Source: an uncultured Paraburkholderia sp.
GTDB lineage: Bacteria > Pseudomonadota > Gammaproteobacteria > Burkholderiales > Burkholderiaceae
Direction: 5' to 3'
Assembly (NCBI GenBank): GCA_940746715.1
Contig: CALNWN010000017.1
Location: forward strand, 1 to 62,857
DNA: 62,857 nt
Shown: piece after piece, positions 19,024-28,085 of the stretch
Numbering within the stretch: position 1 is the first letter of the stretch
Layout: each line of letters starts with the position of its first letter
Notes under the pieces: generated by a model
Told to the model about the DNA's origin: nothing
Seen by the model: the letters and a program-made list of their open reading frames with translations, nothing else
The model's database searches: none
Position numbers and translations under genes: made by a program

Positions 19024-19234
19024 GTGCGCGATCGGGCACTTCATCAGACTCTCACCACAGCCAGCTAAAGAACGAGCGGCGTTCGTACTCACAGTTGCGT
19101 GAAGAACGTCGCTCAACCCTGAAAAAACCAGGGAAATGCGGTAGCCGCCTATATATAGTTAGGGAAAACTCTGCGTAACTCCTGCGCGTAAGGGCCATTA
19201 GCAATGCCACTAGCTACGACCTACAGGCATCGCG

Positions 19235-19324
19235 ATGACGCGCCTTCATCTCGGCTTGAATCTGTCAACCAAGCGCACGCGCAAGCGGGAATTCTTGGAC
19301 GCGATGAGACGAGTAGTGCCGTGA
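19235..19324 (+). pseudogene. IS5-family transposase N-terminal fragment
   Basis: A 29-codon ORF reads LGLNLSTKRTRKREFLDAMR then RVVP and TGA, the N terminus of IS5-type transposases. The rest is missing. Confidence 0.6.
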
Positions 19325-19417
19325 TCGCGGCTGATTGAGAGTAAGCGATCGTTTCTACCCGCCTAGCCTGTTCGCTGGTCGAAGGTCAAGCTTGCGTCCG
19401 CAACATGCCCCCAGACG

Positions 19418-19712
19418 AACTTGTTTTCCTCTCTCAAAGTCACGCACATCGACGGAGGCGGTCGGCGCTGCTTTGATCCTGAAAGCAAGCGGCGACTGAT
19501 CGAGGCTGGCGAGAAGTCTGGAGCATCGGTGGCCGGGCTGGCGCTCACGGCGGGCGTGAAAGTCAGCCAACTGCGCAGGTGGATCATGCCGCAGCGCAGA
19601 CGGGCGATGCGCATCGACTCCGGGGAGCCGCCCAGCACGGACACGGCGCAGTTTGTACCCGCAGTGGAAGTGGCCGATCGGGATGCGGTGCCCGTGAACT
19701 CAAGGCTGTCTG
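19418..19712 (+). pseudogene. IS66 TnpA fragment
   Basis: The reading frame gives FDPESKRRLIEAGEKSGASV and AGLALTAGVKVSQLRRWI, the helix-turn-helix protein TnpA of IS66 elements. It runs without a stop into IS110 sequence at about 19715, a fusion made by recombination between elements. Confidence 0.7.
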
Positions 19713-19714
19713 CG

Positions 19715-20283
19715 TCGGCAACACAAATGCAGCTCATCCGAACATTGGCTGCGTGGCGTCCGGATCTGTTCGACTATCGGAACCTGACGTCTGCTTGCCG
19801 AATTGCACTGAAGTTGCTGGGACGTCGGTATCTGGAGTTGCACGACGAGATTGCCGACCTCGACGTCATGATCGCGAAGCTCGCGGACGAACTTGCTCCC
19901 GATCTTGTCTCGCGAAAATCGATTGGTTACGAGTCGGCTTCGCAACTACTACTGACGGCGGGCGATACAGCGACCGGCTTCAGTCAGAGGCCAGCTTCGC
20001 CGCTCTTTGTGGCGTGAGACCGGTCCCGGCCTCCTCCGGTAATGTGACGCGACATCGACTAAATCGCGGTGGCGATCGCGCAGCCAACAGCGCCTTGCAC
20101 ATCATTGCCATTGGTCGCTGAGAACCGACGCTCGCACAAAGGCCTACGTCTCCAAACGCGTCAGCGCGGGCATTCGACGCTTGAAGCGATCCGATGTCTC
20201 AAACAGCTATACCGCGCGGGAAGTCTACTACGTGATCCAGCAACGCAACCGCCAGATCACACAGAATCATATTGCCCCTTGAC
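19715..20283 (+). pseudogene. IS110-family transposase C-terminal fragment
   Basis: LHDEIADLDVMIAKLADELA and IGYESASQLLLTAGD are followed in other frames by SEASFAALCGVRPVPASSG, HRLNRGGDRAANSALHIIAI and REVYYVIQQRNRQI. This is the C-terminal transposase_20 domain of IS110/IS1111 elements, with at least two frameshifts. Confidence 0.75.
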
Positions 20284-20300
20284 CTTTAGAAAAGCGTCAA

Positions 20301-21506
20301 TCAGAAGGATGATAATCCTAGCACTCCTTCGTCAAAGGGCCGTTGAAGATACTCGCAAGCCTCCATGACCTCTTGCAGGCACACGTCATTCAGAAATGTC
20401 GCTTCTCCAATCGCGGTAGGAACCGGGATACGCTGCAGTCCATCTCGGTGTTTGACCACATCATCAAGCGCGGTTTGCATGTTTGCGGCTGTGCAATCGG
20501 AGTTGATGACGGGTAATCCCATGCGCTTGGTCAGTGCGATAATACGGTCAGCGGCAGCGATATCTATTAAATGTCGTCTGGCCGCAATTATGGTCGAAAT
20601 GCACATGTCAATAGCAACAGCCTCGCCATGAAGCAAGCAGTCCACCTTGAGCATTTCGATCACCGGGCTGAAAGTATGGCCGAAGTCCACCGTGCGGTAC
20701 AGGTCGTGTTCCCAGAGGTTGGGCTCCAATGCGTCTAGCATTCGCTGAATGGAGCGCTTGATGATCTTCAGCGATACTGGCGAGGACTTCGCGCATGCTT
20801 CGACCAAATCCGACGCATGAGACTCCAGAAGTTGGAATAGCGTCGCGTCCGATACGATTGCCATCTTGAGCACTTCGGCAAGGCCGTTGCGGATATGCCG
20901 GTTTGGTAGTGTGGCCAGAAACGTGGTGTCGAGAACGGTGGCTACGGGTGCACAATAGCTACCGATGCGATTTTTGTGAAGGCCGAAGTTTACCCCCGTC
21001 TTGATTCCTATACCGGCATCCACGATCCCCAAGAGGGTGGTTGGCACGCGCACATAAGGGACATGCCGTCGATAAATGCTCGCGGCGAAGCCGACGGCAT
21101 CCATCAAGCAGCCACCGCCAATGGCGATCACTGGTTCACTTCGCCTGTTGACGCCGAATTGGACCATCTGCTCGACTGTGCGTTCGACCAGCTGCAGATT
21201 TTTGCTTTTTTCCGTCGCGTTTAGGACCACGATTTGCGAGCCTTCGCCGCAGAAGAAGCGATTAATAGCTCCGGAATAGAAACGAAAGACCTCGTTCTCG
21301 ACAAAAACAATACGGCGACCACCGCGATCCCCACGCCAGTTTTTTTCTGAAGATCCCAACTGCAATAGAAGGGGATTGCTCGAAAGCAAAACACCGTTGG
21401 CGCAAATGACTTTGTATGTCACATCTAGGCTTGCAGAAACGTCCCAATACTGGGCATCTTCGGACCGCTGAGTAGTAGGTTGAGCTGTTGATTGCACCAT
21501 GTTCAT
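20301..21506 (-). CDS. Sedoheptulose-7-phosphate cyclase-like (EEVS/EVS-type) sugar-phosphate cyclase
   Basis: The 401-aa protein is of the dehydroquinate-synthase superfamily. The NAD-binding GGGCLMDAVGF lies at about 130-140. VPTTLLGIVDAGIGIKTGVN then FGLHKNRIGSY is the signature separating sedoheptulose-7-phosphate cyclases (2-epi-5-epi-valiolone synthase and relatives) from true AroB. The Zn ligands are E211 (GLAEVLKMA), H277 (VDFGHTFSP) and H293 (LLHGEAVAID). Such enzymes make C7 cyclitols for compounds like validamycin, acarbose or kirkamide. Which product class applies cannot be told from motifs. GGAGGG precedes ATG 21506 and a lux-box promoter lies 35 bp further up. This is the only intact copy of five in the window. 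Confidence 0.85.
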   Translation of the reverse strand: MNMVQSTAQPTTQRSEDAQYWDVSASLDVTYKVICANGVLLSSNPLLLQLGSSEKNWRGDRGGRRIVFVENEVFRFYSGAINRFFCGEGSQIVVLNATEKSKNLQLVERTVEQMVQFGVNRRSEPVIAIGGGCLMDAVGFAASIYRRHVPYVRVPTTLLGIVDAGIGIKTGVNFGLHKNRIGSYCAPVATVLDTTFLATLPNRHIRNGLAEVLKMAIVSDATLFQLLESHASDLVEACAKSSPVSLKIIKRSIQRMLDALEPNLWEHDLYRTVDFGHTFSPVIEMLKVDCLLHGEAVAIDMCISTIIAARRHLIDIAAADRIIALTKRMGLPVINSDCTAANMQTALDDVVKHRDGLQRIPVPTAIGEATFLNDVCLQEVMEACEYLQRPFDEGVLGLSSF

Positions 21507-21540
21507 GCCCTCCGCTAGGAATGAAATCGCTCGTCACCCC

Positions 21541-21586
21541 ATCCTACGGATTTCGGGATTTTGATCACCTGTCCATTCGCACAGGT
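21541..21586 (-). promoter_or_regulatory. Lux-box-type promoter B (intact cyclase gene)
   Basis: Box ACCTGTCCATTCGCACAGGT at 21567-21586 has perfect outer half-sites. On the minus strand TAGGAT (complement of 21541-21546) follows after 20 nt, then about 30 nt to the GGAGGG/ATG of the cyclase. This implies direct activation by a LuxR-family protein. Confidence 0.75.
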
Positions 21587-21639
21587 GTGCGAGGTCGAGT
21601 GTATACGATCCATTAGCGACGCCCCTCAGCGTAAAGTGA

Positions 21640-21788
21640 TGGCACTCGTGGGGCGTAGTAGCGGCGCAGGTCAGCGGAGGTCGACGGGAATTCGTCAGGG
21701 AACGAGCGCCCTTCTAGTCGTCGGCGGTCTTTGGCAACGGCAGACGTTCGAACAGCCAAGTCAGGTAGCGGTATGTATCGATTGAAGC
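21640..21788 (-). pseudogene. IS66 TnpC C-terminal fragment
   Basis: The minus strand reads DTYRYLTWLFERLPLPKTAD, stops, then continues with degenerate sequence resembling the PWRIPVDLRRYYAP end. It is the C-terminal tail of an IS66 transposase. Confidence 0.55.
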
Positions 21789-21907
21789 GCCCCGGGGTTT
21801 TCCGCAGACTCCAATTCTTGAGAAAATGGGTAAGCGTCATTTCGTGGCCGCATGGATAGAGCTGAAGGTGGCGTCCAAAGTGATGGGGATTACTTTGGAC
21901 ACACGGA

Positions 21908-22115
21908 ATGCGCGATCATCGAACCGCAAGGGCCGACCGAACTCCACACCAGAGTACCGACGGGCAAGTTGCCGTGGCGGCGTGCGAGCCGGGTATTTCG
22001 GTGGCCAAGCTCGCGCAGGCGCACGGGCTGAATCCGAACACCGATCATCATCCCTTCTCGGGGCACATCTTCCTGTTTCGTGGGCGTCGCGGTGACCTCG
22101 TCAGGATTTTACTGC
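21908..22115 (+). pseudogene. Fused IS66 TnpA/TnpB fragments
   Basis: One frame reads QVAVAACEPGISVAKLAQAH (TnpA HTH) and passes directly into HPFSGHIFLFRGRRGDLVRI (TnpB). An internal deletion has fused the two proteins. Confidence 0.65.
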
Positions 22116-22189
22116 CCGACTTTGGGCATGCGCGCCAGTGAACTCGTTGGGGTCACGCTCGGTGCATCGAAACCGGCCCGCATGGCGAA

Positions 22190-22515
22190 CGCTGGCATCC
22201 CGCGACGCTGCTCGTCGGCAATCTGGAGGACCCGGCCGGCGTTACCACACCATGCCTGCGAGAGGTGCTGCGCCGTTTCTTCCGGAGTGCGGCCTCTACG
22301 ATCGAAGCCGATCATCCGGTGCTGGCCGGCAACCTGCGGCGCGCCACGCCGCACTGGATGAGGCACATGTATGCGACCCATGCGCTCGCACAGGGCGCGA
22401 CGCTTACCACCGTGCGGGATAACCTTCGTCATGCGTCGGTGACGACCACCTTGACCTATCTGAACGACGACGAAACCCTGCACCAGCGCCAGATCGAACA
22501 GATATTCTCACGACG
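22190..22515 (+). pseudogene. Tyrosine recombinase C-terminal fragment
   Basis: LRRFFRSAASTIEADHPVLA, ATPHWMRHMYATHALAQGAT and DNLRHASVTTTLTYLNDDE give the HxxR, H and Tyr of a phage-type integrase C terminus (here RHMYATHA). The N-terminal two thirds are missing. A close relative is at 50.3-51.3 kb on the minus strand. Confidence 0.7.
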
Positions 22516-22524
22516 GCAACCGGC

Positions 22525-23045
22525 ATGGCGACCGTCCACGAGACCATTTACCCGGTTCTGCCAGCTGAGCCAACCGCAGTTGAGCTCAGGAGGCGTTTGC
22601 GCCAACCCTGGCCGAAATCCGCTTTGTGCGCCGGCAATCCCCGTCAGGAGTCGACGGCGGTTATGATCATGGCTCAGATGAAGTTGCTGCAGCGGCTCGG
22701 GTACTTTCGGATGCTGTCGGACGTACCGTTCGCGATCATCGATCACATTCGTGTCGCGCTTCGGGCGCGCCCGCTCTCTGGCGAGGCAATTTCACGTTAC
22801 GATCAATCCGGCACCCGGATTCGTCACCAGAAGCTGCTGCGTGCACGGCTCGGCATCCAGGCGTTTGATACGTCGACATGACATGGCTCACCGGACTCGC
22901 ATGCGAAGCCGCGCAGACGAAAACCGAGCTTTCTGACATCGTCAACGTGCTGATCGAGGAACTGGTTCGCTGCCGCTACGAGCTTCCACCGCTGGCGACG
23001 TTACAGCGTACGGCCACCCAAGCCTGCAATAAGATCAACAACCCT
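22525..23045 (+). pseudogene. Tn3-family transposase N-terminal fragment
   Basis: The Tn3 N-terminal (DUF4158) pattern is clear: MKLLQRLGYFRMLSDVPFAI, RPLSGEAISRYDQSGTR, then in the next frame AAQTKTELSDIVNVLIEELV and CRYELPPLATLQRTA. It ends at about 23045 where cyclase copy C begins on the other strand. The catalytic part is absent. Confidence 0.75.
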
Positions 23046-23198
23046 TTCCGGGCGCTGCGCCGCAGACGCGATGTAAGGCGTAGTCACGAGTCTGGAAAGC
23101 ACGTTCTCACCCTTAACCTGCAGGTTGCAGAGAAAGCCACAGCAATCCTGACGATCTTCGTCTCGCTGACTACTGGGTTGAACTGGTGACGGCACCAT
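23001..23198 (-). pseudogene. Truncated cyclase 5' copy C
   Basis: The ORF from ATG 23198 begins MVPSPVQPSSQRDED and continues CCGFLCNLQVKG before losing similarity. The upstream 100 bp match the other cyclase leaders. The end overlaps the Tn3 fragment in antisense, so the copy was cut by transposon rearrangement. Confidence 0.6.
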
Positions 23199-23239
23199 GC
23201 CGTACTCTCCGCTAGCACTGAAACTGCTTGTCATCAAGC

Positions 23240-23285
23240 ATCGTACGGACTTCCGCATGCTGATCAACAGTCCATCTGGACAGGT
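23240..23285 (-). promoter_or_regulatory. Lux-box-type promoter C
   Basis: Box AACAGTCCATCTGGACAGGT at 23266-23285 has one degenerate half-site. TACGAT (complement of 23240-23245) follows at 20 nt on the minus strand. The other side of the box faces the amidinotransferase operon about 1 kb to the right. Confidence 0.6.
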
Positions 23286-23324
23286 GTGCGCGGTCGGGCA
23301 CTTCATTAAGCTCAGCGCCAATTA

Positions 23325-23760
23325 AGCATTGCGGGATCGGCAGCGATTCGCGATGAGCGACGAAGGCAAAGAAACTGTGAATAGCGGTAAGTTGGCAATT
23401 GCGCATGCCGATGAAGGCCTTTCTGTGTTTCTCCAGGTAGTCGAGGAACTCGGTTTCCTCGCTTGTTCCTGTCGCCTGCGGTGGGCCACAAACTGAAGAA
23501 ATAACTTCGATACGTCGCGATACGCGCATAAGATATGAGGTAGGGGAGAGAGTTCTCTGACTGTTCCATGCATTCATGAAAGATTTCGTGTAACAGAGAG
23601 GCGAATGAACTCGGTTTCCTAACACGTCCTCCCCGTTCGGAGACCTGCAGTGCCATTCTTGCGGAAACGCTCGCCGGCTTCCTGCAGCAATTCCGGCGTG
23701 GTGATCAGATAAACCGGCGTTGATCGGATGTCTTTGTGCCCGAGGTACGTCGCGAGATAG
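23325..23760 (-). pseudogene. Tyrosine recombinase fragments (N-terminal and C-terminal)
   Basis: The minus strand shows a core-binding domain (EFLDYLEKHRKAFIGMRNCQ, LTAIHSFFAFVA). At 23650-23760 it has the C-terminal YLATYLGHKDIRSTPVYLIT and TPELLQEAGERF. These are parts of an IS91/Tn-type integrase with frameshifts and a large internal deletion. Confidence 0.6.
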
Positions 23761-24310
23761 TGAGTCGGGATTGTGGATTGGTTACTGATTTGCACCACTC
23801 ACGCATCCGGTGGCTTGTGATTGTGTGGCGCAGATCGAGAACTCACGGTCCGACTGCTCCACGCGCGGGTTTGATTTCCGATCAGGAGATCTATCAAAAC
23901 AAGCCGTATGCTGCTTACTGCGTAGTCGAAGTTTATATATGGACTCCAAAACAATATACTCTCCGTATTTAGTGGGGCCCCCGCTTGCTCACGCATGAGT
24001 GGATAGCGTTTGGGTACGTCCATAACACCATGACGCAACGGCAAACGGCACCTCTTAAAAAAACTTGGCCTCGCGGATGTCGATGGTCAGATCAAGTAAG
24101 TCTACGCCCCACAAGCAACAGATTAGCGATCTCGCTTCCACGCAGCAGCGCAGTACGCAAGTACAAGCATTGTAAAGAGGGTAAGCGGGTCAGTGTGACT
24201 TCCGAGGGATATAACAGCGCCGCTTGCCAAATGCGCGGAAACGCCGGTACTGTTCGAGTTGATCAACGCACCGCGACAAGTCAACGCTTTGATTCCGGAT
24301 GAGGATTGTG
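23761..24310. other. Spacer upstream of the amidinotransferase operon
   Basis: No gene is recognised in these 550 bp. GC falls, and there is no clear IS end or strong promoter. The operon start at 24311 has GAGG at 6 nt. If the operon is driven by the divergent side of lux-box C, the transcript must cross this stretch. Confidence 0.35.
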
Positions 24311-25489
24311 ATGAACGAAGGCAATTCGATGCAGCAGAAAACAAGAGCTCTCTGTGACGGTCCGGCGGTCAGGGTGAACAGTTGGAATGAGTGGTCTTCG
24401 CTGCGCCGGATCATGGTAGGACGTGCGCGCGGCACGATGGTCCAAGCGCCCGAGCCGGCGGTAGCCCGTGATTGGCCCGAACACGGCTTCCCTCGAGGAA
24501 CATATGGCCCCATGCCCGAAGACCTCGTGGCCGCGGCCGATGAGCAACTAAATGCGCTGGCAAGGCTGCTGATGGATCGCGATGTCTTGGTCGATCGTCC
24601 GGCAGAATTTGACTTTTCGCAGCGGGTCAGCACGCCCGACTGGGTGCAGGAGTCCATGTTTGGCTGCATGCCGCCTCGGGACGTCTTGATTGTGATCGGG
24701 AAGGAGCTACTCGAAGCAACAATGTCACAACGAAGTCGCTGGTTCGAATACCTGTGTTACCGACCTCTTCTGAGTCAGTACTATGAGCGGGATGAGGAAA
24801 TGAAGTGGGAGGCTGCTCCCAAACCACGCTTGACAGCTGACTCATACGACGAATATTTTTACTCGGAGTATCCCGGGCTTTCCGATGAACAAAAGGTGCA
24901 GCGCGTTCGGGCGAACCGATTGTTGCTACGGGACGCCGAGCCGTTGTTCGATGCCGCAGACATTGTGCGTTTCGGGAAGGACCTGTTTGTCCAACTGTCG
25001 ATGGTGACGAACCGCCTCGGATTCAGGTGGATCAAGGACCATTTTCCGGATCACCGCGTTCACGCCGTTACATTCGATAACCACTATCCGCAGCACATCG
25101 ACGCAACCCTTGTGCCGCTGCGCCCGGGGTTGGTTTTGCACTGTGGCGAAAGGACGGCTAATCCCGACATGGTCGAATTTTTCCGGTTGAATGACTGGGA
25201 AATCGTCACTGCCGCGAAACCTGCCGGAACCTATGACACGCTACCGAAGCTGTGTTTCTGCTCACCATGGCTGTCGATGAATCTTCTCAGCCTTGACGAA
25301 AAGACTGTGTTTGTGGAGGCAGGAGAGGTAGCGCAGCAGGAACAGCTGGACCGGCTCGGGTTCGATGTTATTCCTGTCCCGTTCTGGGACGTGGCTCCGT
25401 TCGGAGGCGCGCTTCACTGCGCGACTGTGGACATCGAGCGCGACGGTGAGTTGCAGGACTACTTTCCGCACCGTTACGGGGGCTTCTGA
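24311..25489 (+). CDS. AGAT-family amidinotransferase
   Basis: The enzyme transfers the amidino group of arginine to an amine, as glycine amidinotransferase, StrB1 or CyrA do. The 392-aa protein has the triad regions of the family: Asp in PLFDAADIVRFGKDLFVQLS, His in HYPQHIDATLVPLRPGL and Cys in GGALHCATVDIER. SPWLSMNLLSLDEKTVFVEA is also conserved. I chose MNEGNSMQQ because GAGG lies 6 nt upstream; the ATG 12 nt earlier overlaps that RBS. It is the first gene of the operon, and its TGA overlaps the next ATG (TGATG). The acceptor amine is unknown; an aminosugar or aminocyclitol is plausible from context. Confidence 0.88.
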   Translation: MNEGNSMQQKTRALCDGPAVRVNSWNEWSSLRRIMVGRARGTMVQAPEPAVARDWPEHGFPRGTYGPMPEDLVAAADEQLNALARLLMDRDVLVDRPAEFDFSQRVSTPDWVQESMFGCMPPRDVLIVIGKELLEATMSQRSRWFEYLCYRPLLSQYYERDEEMKWEAAPKPRLTADSYDEYFYSEYPGLSDEQKVQRVRANRLLLRDAEPLFDAADIVRFGKDLFVQLSMVTNRLGFRWIKDHFPDHRVHAVTFDNHYPQHIDATLVPLRPGLVLHCGERTANPDMVEFFRLNDWEIVTAAKPAGTYDTLPKLCFCSPWLSMNLLSLDEKTVFVEAGEVAQQEQLDRLGFDVIPVPFWDVAPFGGALHCATVDIERDGELQDYFPHRYGGF

Positions 25490-25998
25490 TGTCCACGCAA
25501 AGCGGAACCATGAGCGAGGTGGCTGGAATTCCTGTCGAGGATTTCCGTCTCCTGATACTTTCGATCGATGCCATGGTTTCTGGCGTTCTGTCGCAGGTCT
25601 CGGGGAGCTTTCATGGGTTGGGAATGATAGTCGCAAGCGACGCAGCACCATTGCCCATCTTCCAGCTTCCCGCGGCGCGTATCGACAAGCCCAAAAAGCT
25701 TGAGTCGTTAAGTACCCGGCTCGCGCGTTACGCGTGTGATGAAACTTCGTTGCATGACGGCTTCCACATCCTGTCGCCGGAACTGGAATTGCGTCTTGCC
25801 TCGTGCTACGTCGCGGCGCCGGTGCCGCAGTCAGAGTGGCGTCCGGCCTATCTTCCTGGTATCAGCGATCGCGTAGGAAGCCGCTGGATTACGGCGATGT
25901 TTGCGTCCCGCGTCTTGGGGGTGACATGTACTGTTGTGGTGAACAGCCAATGGCGGCGCCATTACTTCGTTGCAGGCGAATGGGTCGATTATGCGTAG
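25489..25998 (+). CDS. DisA_N/DAC-like domain protein
   Basis: The 169-aa product is translationally coupled to the amidinotransferase (TGATG). Its layout follows the diadenylate cyclase domain: a first half ending LESLSTRLARYACDE, then SLHDGFHILSPELELRLASC (compare SPLHDGAVII), AAPVP, then RVGSRWITAMFASRVLG (compare LGTRHRAAIGISE) and TCTVVVNS. The catalytic DGA and RHR have become DGF and SRW, so c-di-AMP synthesis is unlikely. It may be a ligand-binding or sensor derivative. The assignment rests on pattern similarity only. Confidence 0.45.
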   Translation: MSTQSGTMSEVAGIPVEDFRLLILSIDAMVSGVLSQVSGSFHGLGMIVASDAAPLPIFQLPAARIDKPKKLESLSTRLARYACDETSLHDGFHILSPELELRLASCYVAAPVPQSEWRPAYLPGISDRVGSRWITAMFASRVLGVTCTVVVNSQWRRHYFVAGEWVDYA

Positions 25999-26925
25999 TC
26001 GCAGGCTGTACAGCGTCGATCAGTATCGCGAAGCCGGGACGCCTGCCTCGTTTCATATTCGACTATCTGGAGGGCGGAGCGGGGGACGAGTTTGGGCTTC
26101 GTTATAACGTTGAGAGGTTGAGGGAGATTCGGCTTTACCCGAAGTGGCTTATTGATGCTTCAGATGTCAGCCGACTTTCGGGCGGACTTATTTCGTTCCG
26201 CTGGGAATCTCGCCGGTGGGTGTCAGCGGTTGCTTTCGGCGGCACGGGGATATCCACCAGGCCGAAGCAGCGTCGCGAGCCGGCATGCCTTACACCATGT
26301 CGATGGCATCAAACGAACCGGTCGAGGACGTGCTTGCACAAGCAGGTAAGGAGCGCGAGTGGTATCAGCTATACGTCATTGAGTCCGCATTCACTGCGTG
26401 TTGCTTTCGCAGTGAATGTCTGATGGGTGCCGGACCCTAGTGGTCACGATGAACGTGCCGATCAGCGGAAAGCGGGAGCGGGACATCCGCAATGGGTCTC
26501 GTTGCCCTTCCGGCTGGGCCTGAATCATTACGACGACTGTCTGATGGAGCCACGGTACTGGCGGCACGGTTCGCGACTTGAGCATCTCCGGTCACGAAAC
26601 ATTGAGCGGATTCTGGATGTCCGCGGTGCGGTGGCACAGGCGGCATTGATGCGTCGAAAGATGGACATGACGCTCGACTTCGCGTCGTTGAGCAGGATCA
26701 GGGCGAAGTGGTCAGGGACGCTCGTTGTCAAGGGGATTGTCCGGGCGTCGGATGCGATCAGATGTGTGGCCGCTGGAGCAGACGGGCTGATCGTATCGAA
26801 TCAGGGCGCACGCCAACTGGACAGCTGCGCATCCCGTTCAACGTACTAGCGGATTTAGTGAAGGCCGTCAATGTAACAGTCGTGATCGATGGCGGTATAC
26901 GATATTGCTGCGGCTCGGCAGGCGC
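25991..26925 (+). pseudogene. FMN-dependent alpha-hydroxy-acid dehydrogenase (LldD-like), decayed
   Basis: ATG 25991 overlaps the previous stop by 8 nt and begins MRSRRLYSVDQYREAG. Later frames hold LPRFIFDYLEGGAGDEFGLR, AGMPYTMSMASNEPVEDVLA, REWYQLYVI, KRERDIRNG, then SGTLVVKGIVRASDAIRCVA, AAGADGLIVSNQGARQLDSC and VVIDGGIR. These are the FMN and active-site motifs of lactate/mandelate-type dehydrogenases; the catalytic His of SNHGARQ reads Gln here. At least four frameshifts are present, so it is non-functional. Confidence 0.75.
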
Positions 26926-26960
26926 GAACATGGTTTCCATCGTTCGAATGGGGGGACAAC

Positions 26961-28085
26961 ATGCAGCATGTGGATCTGAGAATTGGCCAGGCCGGTGAAA
27001 GCCTGCTTCCGTCGCGGGCGTGGGGTGACGCGGCGCGACGGCTCTTCGTGGCAGACGGCTGCGACGCATTCCAGTACGCGCCGGAGGCGGGCCTTCAGTC
27101 TCTACGAGATGCGCTTTCCCGCTTCTTGACTGCTCGCAACGGACGATATATCGCCCCGCGGGAATTGCTGATCACGTCGGGGGCATCGCATGCAATCGAG
27201 TTGATGCTTAAGGTACTGCTGCCAGCTGGCGCGACAGTGGCAGTTGAAGATCCCACGTACTTCCTGTCTCTGAGGATATTCAAGGACTGGAACGTCAAGC
27301 TGGTGCCAGTGCCAGTTGAGCGTGACGGCATCGACGTCAACCGGTTCGAAGCGCTGTTGACCAAACAGCGTATTGACATGCTTTACAGCATTCCAGTCAA
27401 TCACAACCCTACCGGCGTTTCGTTGTCGGAGTCCAAGCGCGAGGCACTGCGGGCGCTTTCGGATCGGCGCGGTGTATAGCTTGTATTCGATGAAGTATAC
27501 CAGTTTGTCGGTGAGCCGACTCCGGACTGTATGTTTCGCCCGGGAAACGAACGGATCGTGTCGCTGGGGTCATTCTCGAAGATCCTGGCTCCTGGCATCC
27601 GCATTGGTTGGATGCACACCACATCGAAGACGATCGAGCGTATAGCCGCGTACGGCGTGCTGGCGAGCGCGGGAGGAGTGTCTCCGGTGACTTCGCTGAC
27701 ACTGGCGGAATTGCTGGATAGTGGCGCGCAGGGCGAAGTGATGGCGGCTCTTAATCGCGCCTATCACTCGCGAAGGCGCGCGCTTTGCGGCGCGCTTCAG
27801 GAAGGCATGCCCCCGTGGGTAGGGTTCGATGCGCCATCAGGCGGATTCTTTGCCTGGCTAACTTTTCCGCGGCAGTTCGACATGAGCGCACTACGTGAAC
27901 GGGCCGCTGCTGCAGGGATCGAGTTCTACACGGGTGACGTGTTTTCTTGTGAGCTCGGATATGGAAACTGCATGCGCCTCGCGTTCACCTACTACCCCGA
28001 GCCAGTTCTGTCGGATTCCGGCAGGCGGCTTTGCGAGGTTGTACGAAACCACTCACCTATCCAGAGGATAAGTGATGCGAAATGA
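26961..28085 (+). pseudogene. Fold-type I PLP aminotransferase with an in-frame TAG
   Basis: The frame from ATG 26961 (GGGGGA upstream) reads as a complete class I/II aminotransferase of about 374 codons. The landmarks are YAPEAGLQSLRDALSRFL, LITSGASHAIELMLKVLLPA, EDPTYF, VNHNPTGVSLS, LVFDEVYQF, the PLP Lys in GSFSKILAPGIRIGW and a C-terminal CMRLAFTYYPE. Codon 173 is TAG (27477-27479), where relatives have a hydrophobic residue before VFDE. There is no frameshift and the rest looks sound, so this is either a recent nonsense mutation or readthrough. The stop overlaps the next gene's start. It would supply or remove the amine used by the amidinotransferase. Confidence 0.75.

Noticed and set aside
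20301..21506. Housekeeping 3-dehydroquinate synthase (aroB)
   Set aside because: The DAGIGIKTGVN and LHKNRIGSY signature and the EPNLWEHDL segment are those of sedoheptulose-7-phosphate cyclases, and the gene is in an accessory region with several copies.
24281..24669. Overlapping minus-strand ORFs over the amidinotransferase start
   Set aside because: Shadow frames; the plus strand holds conserved amidinotransferase motifs throughout.
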